In this document: one piece after another, positions 25,442-35,784 of the stretch
How the letters are laid out: each line of letters starts with the position of its first letter
How positions within the stretch are numbered: position 1 is the stretch's first letter
Origin: Rhizobium ecuadorense
Lineage (GTDB): Bacteria; Pseudomonadota; Alphaproteobacteria; Rhizobiales; Rhizobiaceae
Assembly (NCBI RefSeq): GCF_001187535.1
Contig: NZ_LFIO01001790.1
Coordinates: 62,001 to 126,000 of the forward strand
Length of the DNA stretch: 64,000 nucleotides
Direction: 5' to 3'
Program-made: the position numbers and the translations under genes
Notes under the pieces: generated by a model
Told to the model about the DNA's origin: nothing
Databases searched by the model: none
Seen by the model: the letters and a program-made list of their open reading frames with translations, nothing else

Positions 25442-25930
25442 GGCGTTCCCCCGTTCGCATGCAGCTCCTCCGCCGCACGCTCGGTAAACACAAAAACAGG
25501 ATCACGCAGCAGCAGGCATGATGCCCGTGCTTTTACCGGCGATCGTTGCCGCGGCCATCGGGCCGGCGGAACGTCTCTCGCGCCCGTTTGGTGGGCGCGC
25601 TTCAATTGCAGCGCGGATTTATAGGGGCTTTTGAACAAACGGCAACGGCTTTTTAAGGGTTGTTCGGATCGGCATTTTTCCGGGGATGCCGGCGTCCTCA
25701 GCCTATCCAGCGGGGAAGCAGCGCCGAAACATCAAATTTGCGGGCTTTGGATACGGTTCTACGCGATATGAGGTGAAGAATGGTGCGGCAACGCTGCAAT
25801 CTCTCACGCAGACCGATGGCCTGAGAAAGCGCGGCAACGCAAGCTTCGCGAAAGCTTCAGCCGGGAAGCGGGCGATGCGCCATGAAATTGCGCACAACGG
25901 AGCGAATCGCCGGAGACAAGAAATGGGCGC
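25442..25930. other. Long non-coding gap upstream of the small PAS-like gene
   Basis: I see no supportable gene here. A plus-strand open frame from 25686 to 26045 looks like a chance frame (Arg/Ala/Gly-rich, ending in a duplicated piece of antisense groEL). Local structure includes AAGCTTCGCGAAAGCTT near 25850 and a CGGCAT...ATGCCG inverted repeat near 25670. The part near 25442-25650 should contain the promoter of the PAS-like gene. Confidence 0.5.
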
Positions 25931-25961
25931 AAAAGAAAAGGGCGACCCGAGGGCCGCCCTT
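25931..25961 (-). terminator. Probable groESL terminator
   Basis: On the minus strand, AAGGGCG (25961-25955) pairs with CGCCCTT (25944-25938) and is followed by TTCTTTT. It lies about 150 bases past the groEL stop and is the first T-tailed hairpin downstream of the operon. Confidence 0.75.
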
Positions 25962-26003
25962 CCGGATCCGGATGTGCCGGAATGGATGTCAGTGACGGCT
26001 TTC

Positions 26004-27762
<1,759 letters not shown>

Positions 27763-27821
27763 TCAATTCGAGTGTCCGGGTTCTGGGACCCGTCGGCTAC
27801 GTCGGAAAGGCCAGCGGCTGA

Positions 27822-28118
27822 TTAGCCGATGATGCCCATAATGTCGGCTTCCTTCATGATCAGAAGGTCTTCGCCGTCGATCTTGACTTCGGTGCCGGAC
27901 CACTTGCCGAACAGGATGCGGTCGCCAGCCTTGACGTCGAGTGCGACGACCTTGCCGGACTCGTCACGAGCGCCGGAACCGACGGCGACGATTTCGCCTT
28001 CCTGCGGCTTTTCCTTGGCGGTATCGGGAATGATGATGCCACCCTTGGTCTTGGCTTCGGACTCAACGCGGCGAACAACGACGCGGTCGTGAAGGGGGCG
28101 GAAGTTGGTGCTTGCCAT
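27822..28118 (-). CDS. groES: Co-chaperonin GroES
   Basis: A 98-aa co-chaperonin lid. It contains [19 protein letters not shown] with the mobile loop [17 protein letters not shown] (about residues 22-38) that contacts GroEL. Length is standard. First gene of groESL, preceded at 28177-28203 by a CIRCE inverted repeat about 60 bp from the start codon, which fits repression by HrcA with heat induction. Confidence 0.98.
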   Translation of the reverse strand: MASTNFRPLHDRVVVRRVESEAKTKGGIIIPDTAKEKPQEGEIVAVGSGARDESGKVVALDVKAGDRILFGKWSGTEVKIDGEDLLIMKEADIMGIIG

Positions 28119-28176
28119 TGTCTAATCCCTCGATCGAATGACATTCGCGGACCGGAGCGGCCCACATGGATAGATG

Positions 28177-28203
28177 TTAGCACTCCCTTGCGGTGAGTGC
28201 TAG
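28177..28203. promoter_or_regulatory. CIRCE element (HrcA operator)
   Basis: TTAGCACTC - 9 nt - GAGTGCTAG, matching the CIRCE consensus (TTAGCACTC-N9-GAGTGCTAA) in all but the final base. It lies in the groES 5' region. HrcA binds CIRCE and represses groESL at normal temperature. Confidence 0.93.
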
Positions 28204-28403
28204 CGACGAGCATTTAGGGATGGCTCCAAGAGGAGTCAATGAGAGCCATCACGAATTTTTGTGCCGGAATTGTGAAGAGGCCGGAGAATTGCGGAGATTG
28301 CCGCCGAAACCCGCTGCCGCGGGCCGGCCGCGAAGAAAATGCCTTGCCATCGCCTTGCGCCTTTGCAATGTCACCGGTGACTGAAGCAAATCGGGAAATC
28401 GGA

Positions 28404-29252
28404 ATGGCCAGGCGGATAGAAAACTTCTCGGAGATAACCGGTCATTATGACGTGGTGCTCTGCGATGTCTGGGGCGTCGTTCACAACGGCGTCGAGCCGT
28501 TTCCGAAGGCCGCTGCTGCCCTTGAAGCGGCCCGCGTAAGCGGCGTCGCCGTCGTCCTCATCACCAATTCGCCGCGCCTTTCCTGGCAGGTGGTCGAGCA
28601 GCTGCGCCAGATCGGCGTTCCCGACAGCGCCTATGACCGGATCGTCACCTCGGGCGACGTCACGCGCCGGCTGATTGCCGAAGGGCCGAAGACGGTCTTT
28701 CTGCTCGGCCCCGAGCGCGACAAGGCGCTTCTCGAAGGCATCGGCGTCGAGCGGGTGCCGGCCGGCGAAGCGCGATCGCTGGTCTGCACCGGCTTTTTCG
28801 ATGATGAGACCGAGAAGCCGGAAGATTACACCGAGATGCTTCTGGATTTCCAGGCGCGCGAGGTGCCGATGATCTGCGCCAATCCCGACCTCGTCGTCGA
28901 GCGCGGCCATCGCATCATCCCCTGCGCCGGCGCCATGGCCGCCTATTACGAGCAGCTTGGCGGCAGCACCCGCATCGCCGGAAAACCGCACCAGCCGATC
29001 TATGAGGCGACGCTCGCCGCTGCCCGCGAGCTTCGCGGCGATTTCCCTGTCGAACGTGTGCTGGCAATCGGCGACGGCATGCCGACCGATGTGCGCGGCG
29101 CCTTGAATTACGGCCTCGACCTTCTCTACATCAGCGGCGGTATCCATGCCAAGGAATACACCTTGAACGGCGAGACCGACGAGGCGATCCTCAACGCCTA
29201 TCTCGATCGCGAAAAAGCCACGCCGAAGTGGTGGATGCCACGCCTCGCATAA
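28404..29252 (+). CDS. HAD class IIA sugar-phosphatase-type hydrolase
   Basis: A 282-aa HAD hydrolase of the NagD-like class IIA group (TIGR01459-type). Nucleophile motif LCDVWGVVHNG (D21, then Val in place of the usual second Asp), motif II VLITNSPR, and the C-terminal AIGDGMPTDVRGALNYG. The DVWG variant of the DxD motif is characteristic of this alphaproteobacterial subgroup. ATG 28404 is favoured; the frame is open 55 codons upstream. It is 14 bp from ribF, so an operon is likely; a role in turnover of a phosphorylated cofactor is conceivable but unproven. Confidence 0.85.
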   Translation: MARRIENFSEITGHYDVVLCDVWGVVHNGVEPFPKAAAALEAARVSGVAVVLITNSPRLSWQVVEQLRQIGVPDSAYDRIVTSGDVTRRLIAEGPKTVFLLGPERDKALLEGIGVERVPAGEARSLVCTGFFDDETEKPEDYTEMLLDFQAREVPMICANPDLVVERGHRIIPCAGAMAAYYEQLGGSTRIAGKPHQPIYEATLAAARELRGDFPVERVLAIGDGMPTDVRGALNYGLDLLYISGGIHAKEYTLNGETDEAILNAYLDREKATPKWWMPRLA

Positions 29253-29266
29253 AGAGAAGCCAGCCG

Positions 29267-30250
29267 ATGACCGTCTTCCATCGCAATGAAACCCGGGAAC
29301 CCTTGCCCGCCCATCTCAAGGGCGGCGTCATCGCCATCGGCAATTTCGACGGCGTGCATCGGGGCCACCAGTCGGTGCTCAGCCGCGCGCTCGAAATCTC
29401 CAAGGCGCGCGGCATCCCCGCGCTGGTGCTGACCTTCGAGCCGCATCCGCGCACGGTCTTCCGGCCTGAGACGCCGGTTTTCCGCCTGACGCCCGCGCCC
29501 CTGAAAGCCCGCATCCTGGAAACGCTCGGTTTCAGCGCCGTCATCGAATATCCGTTCGACTACGAGTTTTCGCAGCGCTCGGCCGATGATTTCATCCATT
29601 CGATCCTCAAGGACTGGCTCGGCGCCTCCGAGGTCGTCACTGGCTTCGATTTCCATTTCGGCCGCGGCCGCGAGGGCGGTCCGGCCTTCCTGATGAATGC
29701 CGGCCAGACCTACGGCTTCGGCGTCACCCTGATCGATGCCTTCCGCGACGAAAACGCCGATGTCGTCTCTTCGAGCCATATCCGCGCGCTTTTGAAGGAA
29801 GGCAGCGTCAGCGAAGTCGCCGGCATGCTCGGCTACCGCTATACTGTCGAAGCCGAGGTGATCGACGGCGAGAAGCTCGGCCGGCAGCTCGGTTTTCCCA
29901 CCGCCAACATGCGCCTGCCGCCGGAGGTGGAACTCGCCGCCGGCATCTACGCCGTCCGCTTCCGCCGCCAGGACGGCACGCTGCACGACGCCGTCGCGAG
30001 CTACGGCCGCCGTCCGACGGTGACGGAAAACGGCGCGCCGCTGCTCGAAACCTATCTTTTCGATTTCAGCGGCGATCTCTACGGCCAGCGCTGCGCCGTC
30101 TCCTTCTTCGGCTATATCAGACCCGAGCTGAAATTCGACGGCCTCGATCCGCTCGTCGCCCAGATCAAGCGCGACGAGGAGGAGGCTAGGGCGCTGCTAT
30201 CGGGTGTGACGCCGCTCGGCGAACTCGACCGGAAGCTTTGTTTTTCCTGA
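29267..30250 (+). CDS. ribF: Bifunctional riboflavin kinase / FAD synthetase
   Basis: A 327-aa enzyme that phosphorylates riboflavin to FMN and adenylylates FMN to FAD. The N-terminal nucleotidyltransferase half has IGNFDGVHRGHQSVL (residues about 23-37), then TFEPHPRTVF and DFHFGRGREGG. The C-terminal riboflavin-kinase half carries LGRQLGFPTANM (about 204) and ETYLFDFSGDLYGQ. Length is standard. ATG 29267. It follows a HAD gene at 14 bp and is convergent with a toxin-antitoxin pair. Confidence 0.96.
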   Translation: MTVFHRNETREPLPAHLKGGVIAIGNFDGVHRGHQSVLSRALEISKARGIPALVLTFEPHPRTVFRPETPVFRLTPAPLKARILETLGFSAVIEYPFDYEFSQRSADDFIHSILKDWLGASEVVTGFDFHFGRGREGGPAFLMNAGQTYGFGVTLIDAFRDENADVVSSSHIRALLKEGSVSEVAGMLGYRYTVEAEVIDGEKLGRQLGFPTANMRLPPEVELAAGIYAVRFRRQDGTLHDAVASYGRRPTVTENGAPLLETYLFDFSGDLYGQRCAVSFFGYIRPELKFDGLDPLVAQIKRDEEEARALLSGVTPLGELDRKLCFS

Positions 30251-30277
30251 GGTCGCCGTCAGCGTGGCTGTGATCGG

Positions 30278-30736
30278 CTATCTCCGGCTCAAGGGAAATT
30301 GAGCGGAATCGTTCGTCCACGGATCGAAGACATCAGCGCCGGAGAAGCGCGTATCCCTGACGTTTCGCGTCACCAGATAGAGATTGTGCTCGATGGCGGT
30401 GGCAGCGAGCATCGTGTCGACCACCGACGGCGCATGTCCGGTCCTCAGTTTCACGCGTCCCGAAATGACGCCCCAGCGCCAAATGGCTGCATCGTTCAAC
30501 GAGAGAATGCGCGTAGAGAATCTCGCCTCCAAAGTATCGCGCGCAGCCGCATAACGATAGCGGTTCTGGTCATCCTCTGGCAGGTTCTCGATGCCCTTGT
30601 CATATTCCGCCAGAGTGAGGATGCTGATGAACATCCGCTCCTCGTCTTGAGCCGCAGCCCAGGATTTGACGGAGGGTGCACCGTTCGGATTGATCAGCGC
30701 CGATATGACATTCGTATCCAGCAGCCAGCCGATCAC
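30278..30736 (-). CDS. PIN-domain toxin (VapC/FitB-like)
   Basis: A 152-aa PIN-fold ribonuclease, toxin of a type II system. Conserved acidic residues for metal binding are all present: D7 in LLDTNV, E44 in LAEYD, D107 in VVDTML and D128 in RNVRD. The start is GTG at 30736, overlapping the antitoxin stop by four bases (GTGA). It would cleave specific RNAs when freed from its antitoxin. Confidence 0.88.
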   Translation of the reverse strand: MIGWLLDTNVISALINPNGAPSVKSWAAAQDEERMFISILTLAEYDKGIENLPEDDQNRYRYAAARDTLEARFSTRILSLNDAAIWRWGVISGRVKLRTGHAPSVVDTMLAATAIEHNLYLVTRNVRDTRFSGADVFDPWTNDSAQFPLSRR

Positions 30737-30996
30737 AGCTCGGCATCCCGTCCGTAATCGGCCTCCCGCTCGAGATCGAGATCCTTGAGATCGAGGCTCT
30801 CCATGAAAGTGACGAAAGGCATTTTCGGTTCGGCCTTGGTCAGCCGGTCGAGCTCTTCGACGCTGATGACGACGACGCTGTCGTGGCCGCGCACCGTCAC
30901 CCGCTGCGGTCCTTCGCTGTGGGCCCGGCGAACCACCTCGCTGAAACGCGCTTTCGCCTCTTCGAGCTTCCAGCTTTGTTTCGTGATTTTTTTCAT
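30733..30996 (-). CDS. Phd/YefM-family antitoxin
   Basis: An 87-aa antitoxin. The Phd-like N-domain (WKLEEAKARFSEVVRRAHSE, PQRVTVRGHDSVVVISVEEL) binds DNA and represses the operon, while the acidic C-terminus (DLKDLDLEREADYGRDAEL) would bind the PIN toxin. The gene precedes the toxin and overlaps it by four bases, the classic order. The combination is a Phd-type antitoxin with a PIN-type toxin. Confidence 0.88.
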   Translation of the reverse strand: MKKITKQSWKLEEAKARFSEVVRRAHSEGPQRVTVRGHDSVVVISVEELDRLTKAEPKMPFVTFMESLDLKDLDLEREADYGRDAEL

Positions 30997-31339
30997 GCGC
31001 CTCCGCCTGCTGGTCAGATAGTCAGATCATACTACAGGCGACAAGGGTTTTCCAGCCTCTCCACTTTCTTGAGAGGTGGATCGGCGGTAATTCCAGCCAT
31101 CGGTGCCGATTGCGGCCCCACGAATTCTGCTCTTCCTTTTCCGGGCAAAAACGCCTATGAACCGGCGCTATGACGAAATTTCGGCTGGCGATGACGATGC
31201 GAATTATCGGCCCGGCCTTCCGCGCGCGCTAAGCGGCCGGGAGGTCCGGGTTTTTGGCGCTTGGATACAAGCGCTTCCGTCACCAGCTTTTTCACGCCGT
31301 TGCGCCCCTTCCTGGGCCGCCAGAAACGATTGTCCCGAT
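30997..31339. other. Gap between the antitoxin and ileS
   Basis: No gene is supportable. It must hold the divergent promoters of the toxin-antitoxin pair and ileS. A small hairpin GCGCTTG-GATA-CAAGCGC lies at 31257-31274, preceded by CCGGGTTTTT. The ileS frame stays open back to 31103 but the extra 79 codons look random (short mixed Arg/Ala/Pro runs), so I treat them as non-coding. Confidence 0.5.
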
Positions 31340-34267
31340 ATGACCGACACCGCCGAAAAGATCGACTATTCGAAAACCCTCTATTTGCCCGAAACCGATT
31401 TCCCTATGCGCGCCGGCCTGCCGCAGAAGGAGCCGGAGCTGGTCAAGCGCTGGCAGGAGATGGGCCTCTACAGGAAATTGCGCGCCTCGGCCGCCGGCCG
31501 CGAAAAGTTCGTGCTGCACGACGGCCCGCCCTATGCCAACGGCAACATCCATATCGGCCACGCGCTGAACAAGATCCTCAAGGACGTCATCAACCGCTCG
31601 TTCCAGATGCGCGGCTACGACGCCAATTACGTGCCCGGCTGGGATTGCCACGGCCTGCCGATCGAATGGAAGATCGAAGAGGAGAACTATCGCGCCAAGG
31701 GCAAGGCCAAGCCGGATCTCAAGGAGCCGGCGGCGATGATCGGATTCCGCCGCGAGTGCCGCGCCTATGCCGAAAAATGGATCAAGGTCCAGGGCGACGA
31801 GTTCCAGCGCCTCGGCATCGTCGGCGATTTCGACAACCCGTATCTGACGATGAATTTTCACGCGGAGAGCCGCATCGCCGGCGAGTTGTTGAAGATCGCC
31901 GCCAGCGGCCAGCTCTATCGCGGCTCCAAGCCGATCATGTGGTCGGTGGTCGAGCGCACCGCGCTGGCGGAAGCCGAAGTCGAATATCACGATTACGAAA
32001 GCGATACGATCTGGGTGAAGTTCCCGGTGAAATTCGTCGTGCGTGACGGCGCGGAAGCAAAGTTCCATCTGCTGGATGCCTCAGTCGTCATCTGGACGAC
32101 GACGCCCTGGACGATCCCCGGCAACCGGGCGATCGCCTATTCCTCGCGGGTTGCCTACGGCCTCTATGAAGTCACGGCTGCCGAGAATGATTTTGGCCCG
32201 CGCCCGGGTGAGAAGCTGATCTTTGCCGATCAACTGGCCGAAGAATCCTTCGCCAAAGCGAAGCTGCAGTACAAGCGCCTTGCCGACGTTACTGCTGCCG
32301 ATCTTGCCGGGATCACCTGCGCGCATCCGCTCAAGGGGCTCGGCGGCGGCTATGAATTTGCCGTGCCGCTGCTCGAGGGCGACCATGTCACCGACGATGC
32401 CGGTACGGGTTTCGTGCATACGGCGCCCAGCCACGGCCGCGAAGACTTTGACGTCTGGATGGCGCATGCCCGCGAGATCGACGCGCGCGGCATCGAGACC
32501 AAGATCCCGTTCCCGGTCGACGACGGCGGCTTCTACACGGCAGACGCCCCCGGCCTCGAAGGCGCCCGCGTCATCGACGACAACGGCAAGAAGGGCGACG
32601 CCAACGACCGCGTCATCAAGGCGCTGATCGAAGGCGGCGCGCTTTTTGCCCGCGGCCGCCTGAAGCACCAGTATCCGCATTCCTGGCGCTCCAAGAAGCC
32701 GGTCATCTTCCGCAACACGCCGCAGTGGTTCGTCTATATGGACAAGACGCTGGCGGATGGAACGACGCTGCGCACCCGTGCGCTCACCGCAATCGACGAC
32801 ACCCGCTTCGTGCCGGCTGCCGGCCAGAACCGCCTGCGCGCCATGATCGAGCAGCGCCCGGACTGGGTGCTTTCTCGTCAACGCGCCTGGGGCGTGCCGA
32901 TCTGCGTCTTCGTCGACGAACATGGCGCCGTGCTGCAGGACGAGGCCGTCAACCGCCGCATCCTCGATGCCTTCGACGTCGAGGGCGCTGATGCCTGGTT
33001 CGCCGAAGGCGCCAAGGAGCGGTTCCTCGGCAACGAGCATGACCCGGCCAAGTGGTCGCAGGTCATGGATATCCTCGACGTCTGGTTCGATTCAGGTTCG
33101 ACTCACACCTTCACGCTCGAAGACCGCCCGGACCTGAAGTGGCCGGCCGATCTTTATCTCGAGGGCTCCGACCAGCATCGCGGCTGGTTCCATTCGTCGC
33201 TCCTGGAATCTGCCGCCACTCGCGGCCGCGCGCCTTACAACGCCGTCCTCACCCATGGCTTCACCATGGACGAGAAGGGCGAGAAGATGTCGAAGTCGAA
33301 GGGCAACGTCACGGCACCTCAGGAAGTGATGAAGGATGCAGGCGCCGACATCCTGCGCCTCTGGGTGATGACCTCGGATTATGCCGACGACCTGCGTGTC
33401 GGCAAGACGATCATCCAGACCAATGTCGACGCCTATCGCAAGCTGCGCAACACCATTCGCTGGATGCTCGGCACGCTTGCCCACGACAAGGGCGAGGAGA
33501 TCGCCTTTGCCGATCTGCCGGAGCTGGAGCAGCTGATGCTGCACCGGCTTGCCGAACTCGACGAGCTGGTGCGCGAGAATTACGACGCCTTCGACTTCAA
33601 GAAGATCGCCCGCGCGCTGATCGACTTCGCCAATGTCGAGCTTTCGGCCTTCTATTTCGATGTCCGCAAGGATGCGCTCTATTGCGACGCGCCGTCGAGC
33701 CTGCGCCGGCGCGCCAGCCTGCACGTCATCCGCCGGATCTTCGATTGCATGGTGACCTGGCTTGCTCCGATGCTGCCCTTCACCACCGAGGAAGCTTGGC
33801 TGTCGCGCAACCCTGCCGCCGTTTCCGTGCATCTGGAGCAGTTTGCCCCGGTTGCCAAGGAATGGCGCAACGATGCCCTGGCCGAGAAGTGGAAGAAGAT
33901 CCGCGCCGTCCGCTCGGTTGTCACCGGCGCTCTGGAAATCGAGCGCAAGGACAAGCGCATCGGCTCCTCGCTGGAAGCAGCACCGGTTGTCCACATCGCC
34001 GATCCGGAGCTCATCAAGGCGCTCGAGGGCCAGGACTTCACCGAAGTCTGCATCACCTCGGGCATCACCATCAAGGCGGACGCCGGTCCGGCGGAAGCCT
34101 TCCGCTTGGCCGAAGTGCCCGAAGTCGCGGTCGTGCCGACGCTGGCCGAAGGTGTCAAATGCGCCCGCTCCTGGCGCATTACCAGGGATGTTGGTTCCGA
34201 TCCCGAATATCCCGATGTCTCGGCCCGTGACGCTGCCGCCCTTCGCGAGCTTGCGCTGCACAAGTGA
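31340..34267 (+). CDS. ileS: Isoleucine--tRNA ligase
   Basis: A 975-aa class I synthetase that charges tRNA-Ile and edits misactivated valine. HIGH is at residues 71-74 ([10 protein letters not shown]), KMSKS near 649 (EKMSKSKGN), and the editing-domain region ([14 protein letters not shown], about 252) is intact. The C-terminal zinc-binding module of E. coli IleS is degenerate: only VKCARSW keeps a Cys, and the second CxxC is replaced (DVSARD). The start lacks a good ribosome site, so ATG 31340 rests on length and homology. Confidence 0.95.
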   Translation: MTDTAEKIDYSKTLYLPETDFPMRAGLPQKEPELVKRWQEMGLYRKLRASAAGREKFVLHDGPPYANGNIHIGHALNKILKDVINRSFQMRGYDANYVPGWDCHGLPIEWKIEEENYRAKGKAKPDLKEPAAMIGFRRECRAYAEKWIKVQGDEFQRLGIVGDFDNPYLTMNFHAESRIAGELLKIAASGQLYRGSKPIMWSVVERTALAEAEVEYHDYESDTIWVKFPVKFVVRDGAEAKFHLLDASVVIWTTTPWTIPGNRAIAYSSRVAYGLYEVTAAENDFGPRPGEKLIFADQLAEESFAKAKLQYKRLADVTAADLAGITCAHPLKGLGGGYEFAVPLLEGDHVTDDAGTGFVHTAPSHGREDFDVWMAHAREIDARGIETKIPFPVDDGGFYTADAPGLEGARVIDDNGKKGDANDRVIKALIEGGALFARGRLKHQYPHSWRSKKPVIFRNTPQWFVYMDKTLADGTTLRTRALTAIDDTRFVPAAGQNRLRAMIEQRPDWVLSRQRAWGVPICVFVDEHGAVLQDEAVNRRILDAFDVEGADAWFAEGAKERFLGNEHDPAKWSQVMDILDVWFDSGSTHTFTLEDRPDLKWPADLYLEGSDQHRGWFHSSLLESAATRGRAPYNAVLTHGFTMDEKGEKMSKSKGNVTAPQEVMKDAGADILRLWVMTSDYADDLRVGKTIIQTNVDAYRKLRNTIRWMLGTLAHDKGEEIAFADLPELEQLMLHRLAELDELVRENYDAFDFKKIARALIDFANVELSAFYFDVRKDALYCDAPSSLRRRASLHVIRRIFDCMVTWLAPMLPFTTEEAWLSRNPAAVSVHLEQFAPVAKEWRNDALAEKWKKIRAVRSVVTGALEIERKDKRIGSSLEAAPVVHIADPELIKALEGQDFTEVCITSGITIKADAGPAEAFRLAEVPEVAVVPTLAEGVKCARSWRITRDVGSDPEYPDVSARDAAALRELALHK

Positions 34268-34398
34268 AGAATATTGCCGGGTGAATTGCGCTTTCGCGGT
34301 TCATCCGGTAAAAGCTGCCTGAAAATGGCCGGATTTTTGCGTCAGGGGGACGGTTGTCCGGTTGGGCAACGATTGCACCGGTGGCTGGAAGGGTTTTC

Positions 34399-35028
34399 AT
34401 GTTCGCAACGCATTGGTTCCGTATGGGCGCCTGCCTGTCTGTTGTCATGGCGGGATGCTCCCTGGTATCCAGCTGCGCCAGCAGCCCGACCTACGGCACC
34501 GACAAAACAGCCATGGAGCAGCTGACCGACGACCTCGGCCAGTCCGTCTCGCTGACCGGGCCCGACCCGAAGAACAAGGGCGTCAAGTACACGCCGCGCC
34601 CGACGCTGGTGCTGCCGGCCGAGGCGCAGAGGGAGACCCTCGTTGCGCCGCAGCCGACGGTCGCCAACAAGGACAATCCGCAATGGATTGAATCGCCTGA
34701 GGAAACCCGCGCCCGCCTGGTTTCCGAGGCCGACGCCAATTCCGACAATCCGAACTACCGCTCGCCGCTGGCAAGCTCCGCCATCGAAGGCGGCCGGCGC
34801 ACGACGGAAGCCCAGACCAAGGCCTATCGTGAAGCCCGCGCCCTGCAGAAGGGCTCCTATATCGATCAGCGCCGCTATATTTCCGATCCGCCCCCCGGCT
34901 ACCGCACTGTCGACGATCCGGCAAAGCTTGATGATGTCGGCGAGCCCGAGCTCAAGAAGCAGAAGAAGCGCAAGAAGGATGCGGCGATCGCCAACAGCGG
35001 CAAGCAGTGGTGGAACTTCCTGCAATAG
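34399..35028 (+). CDS. Putative lipoprotein of unknown function
   Basis: A 209-aa exported protein. The N-terminal hydrophobic segment ends in two possible lipoboxes: VMAGC (C20) and LVSSC (C26), so it is probably lipidated. The mature part is hydrophilic, with a Lys/Arg-rich stretch (KKQKKRKKDAA) near the end and a terminal WWNFLQ. No domain recognised. ATG 34399 has GGAAGG upstream. It follows ileS by 131 bp on the same strand. Confidence 0.75.
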   Translation: MFATHWFRMGACLSVVMAGCSLVSSCASSPTYGTDKTAMEQLTDDLGQSVSLTGPDPKNKGVKYTPRPTLVLPAEAQRETLVAPQPTVANKDNPQWIESPEETRARLVSEADANSDNPNYRSPLASSAIEGGRRTTEAQTKAYREARALQKGSYIDQRRYISDPPPGYRTVDDPAKLDDVGEPELKKQKKRKKDAAIANSGKQWWNFLQ

Positions 35029-35072
35029 CGGCTTTCAGCGCTTAGACGCAGCCTCAGGGATCGGGGAGGGTA

Positions 35073-35215
35073 GCCCCTCATCCGCCTGCCGGCACCTTCT
35101 CCCCGCCTGCGGGGCGAAGGGACATGTTGCAACCTCTCCGTTCCCCACCAGCTTCCTGCAGGGCACGTCCCCTCTCCCCGCGAGCGGGGAGAGGGTTAGG
35201 GTGAGGGTGAGGGGC
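35073..35215. repeat. RIME-like palindromic repeat
   Basis: The ends CCCCTCATCCGCC and GTGAGGGTGAGGGGC are imperfect inverted repeats. Inner hairpins include CCCCGCctgcGGGG near 35103 and CTCCCCGCgagCGGGGAG near 35174. This is the pattern of the best-known rhizobial intergenic repeat. It separates the lipoprotein gene from the convergent tadA. Confidence 0.75.
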
Positions 35216-35256
35216 AGCCATTGGCGCGACAGTCGAAGATGGCGACGCGCCTCAGG

Positions 35257-35730
35257 CTACGGCGCCTCTCTCTTTTGCGAAAAGAACGTCCGCAGGATCT
35301 CGGCCGATTGCACCTCGTTGAATCCGGAATAGACCTCCGGGACGTGATGGCAGGTCGGCTGCGCGTAAAATCGCACGCCATTGTCGACGCCGCCGCCCTT
35401 CGGGTCTTCGGCGCCGTAATAGAGCCTGCGGATACGCGCAAACGAGATGGCTGCCGCGCACATGGTGCAAGGCTCAAGCGTCACATAGAGATCGGCGCCA
35501 ACAAGACGCTCCTGTCCGAGCGCTTCGCAGGCCAGCCGGATCGCGGCGATTTCGGCATGTGCGGTCACGTCATTGCGCTCGCGCGTGCGGTTTCCCGAGC
35601 GTGAAACGGCGATATCGTCGATGACGACGACGGCGCCGATCGGCACCTCGCCCCGTTCTCCGGCGGCACGCGCCTCTTCGAGCGCCATTTCCATGAAACG
35701 ATTTGTCTTCACGATCGCACGAATTTCCAC
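35257..35730 (-). CDS. tadA: tRNA-specific adenosine deaminase
   Basis: A 157-aa deaminase converting A34 to inosine in tRNA-Arg(ACG). The zinc and catalytic motifs are clear: HAEIAAI (H58, E60) and PCTMC (C88, C91), with SFARIRRLYYGAEDPKGGG downstream. Start is uncertain: GTG 35730 gives 157 aa, GTG 35712 gives 151 and ATG 35694 gives 145; none has a strong ribosome site, and I keep the longest. It is convergent with the lipoprotein gene and divergent from the pseudouridine synthase gene. Confidence 0.93.
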   Translation of the reverse strand: MEIRAIVKTNRFMEMALEEARAAGERGEVPIGAVVVIDDIAVSRSGNRTRERNDVTAHAEIAAIRLACEALGQERLVGADLYVTLEPCTMCAAAISFARIRRLYYGAEDPKGGGVDNGVRFYAQPTCHHVPEVYSGFNEVQSAEILRTFFSQKREAP

Positions 35731-35784
35731 TTAACCGCAGATGCGTGACCTGATAGACAGGCCCAAAAGGCAGGCAAACAACAA

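Noticed and set aside
31103-31339. N-terminal extension of IleS by 79 residues
   Set aside because: Extra residues look random and IleS family length and motif spacing fit ATG 31340.
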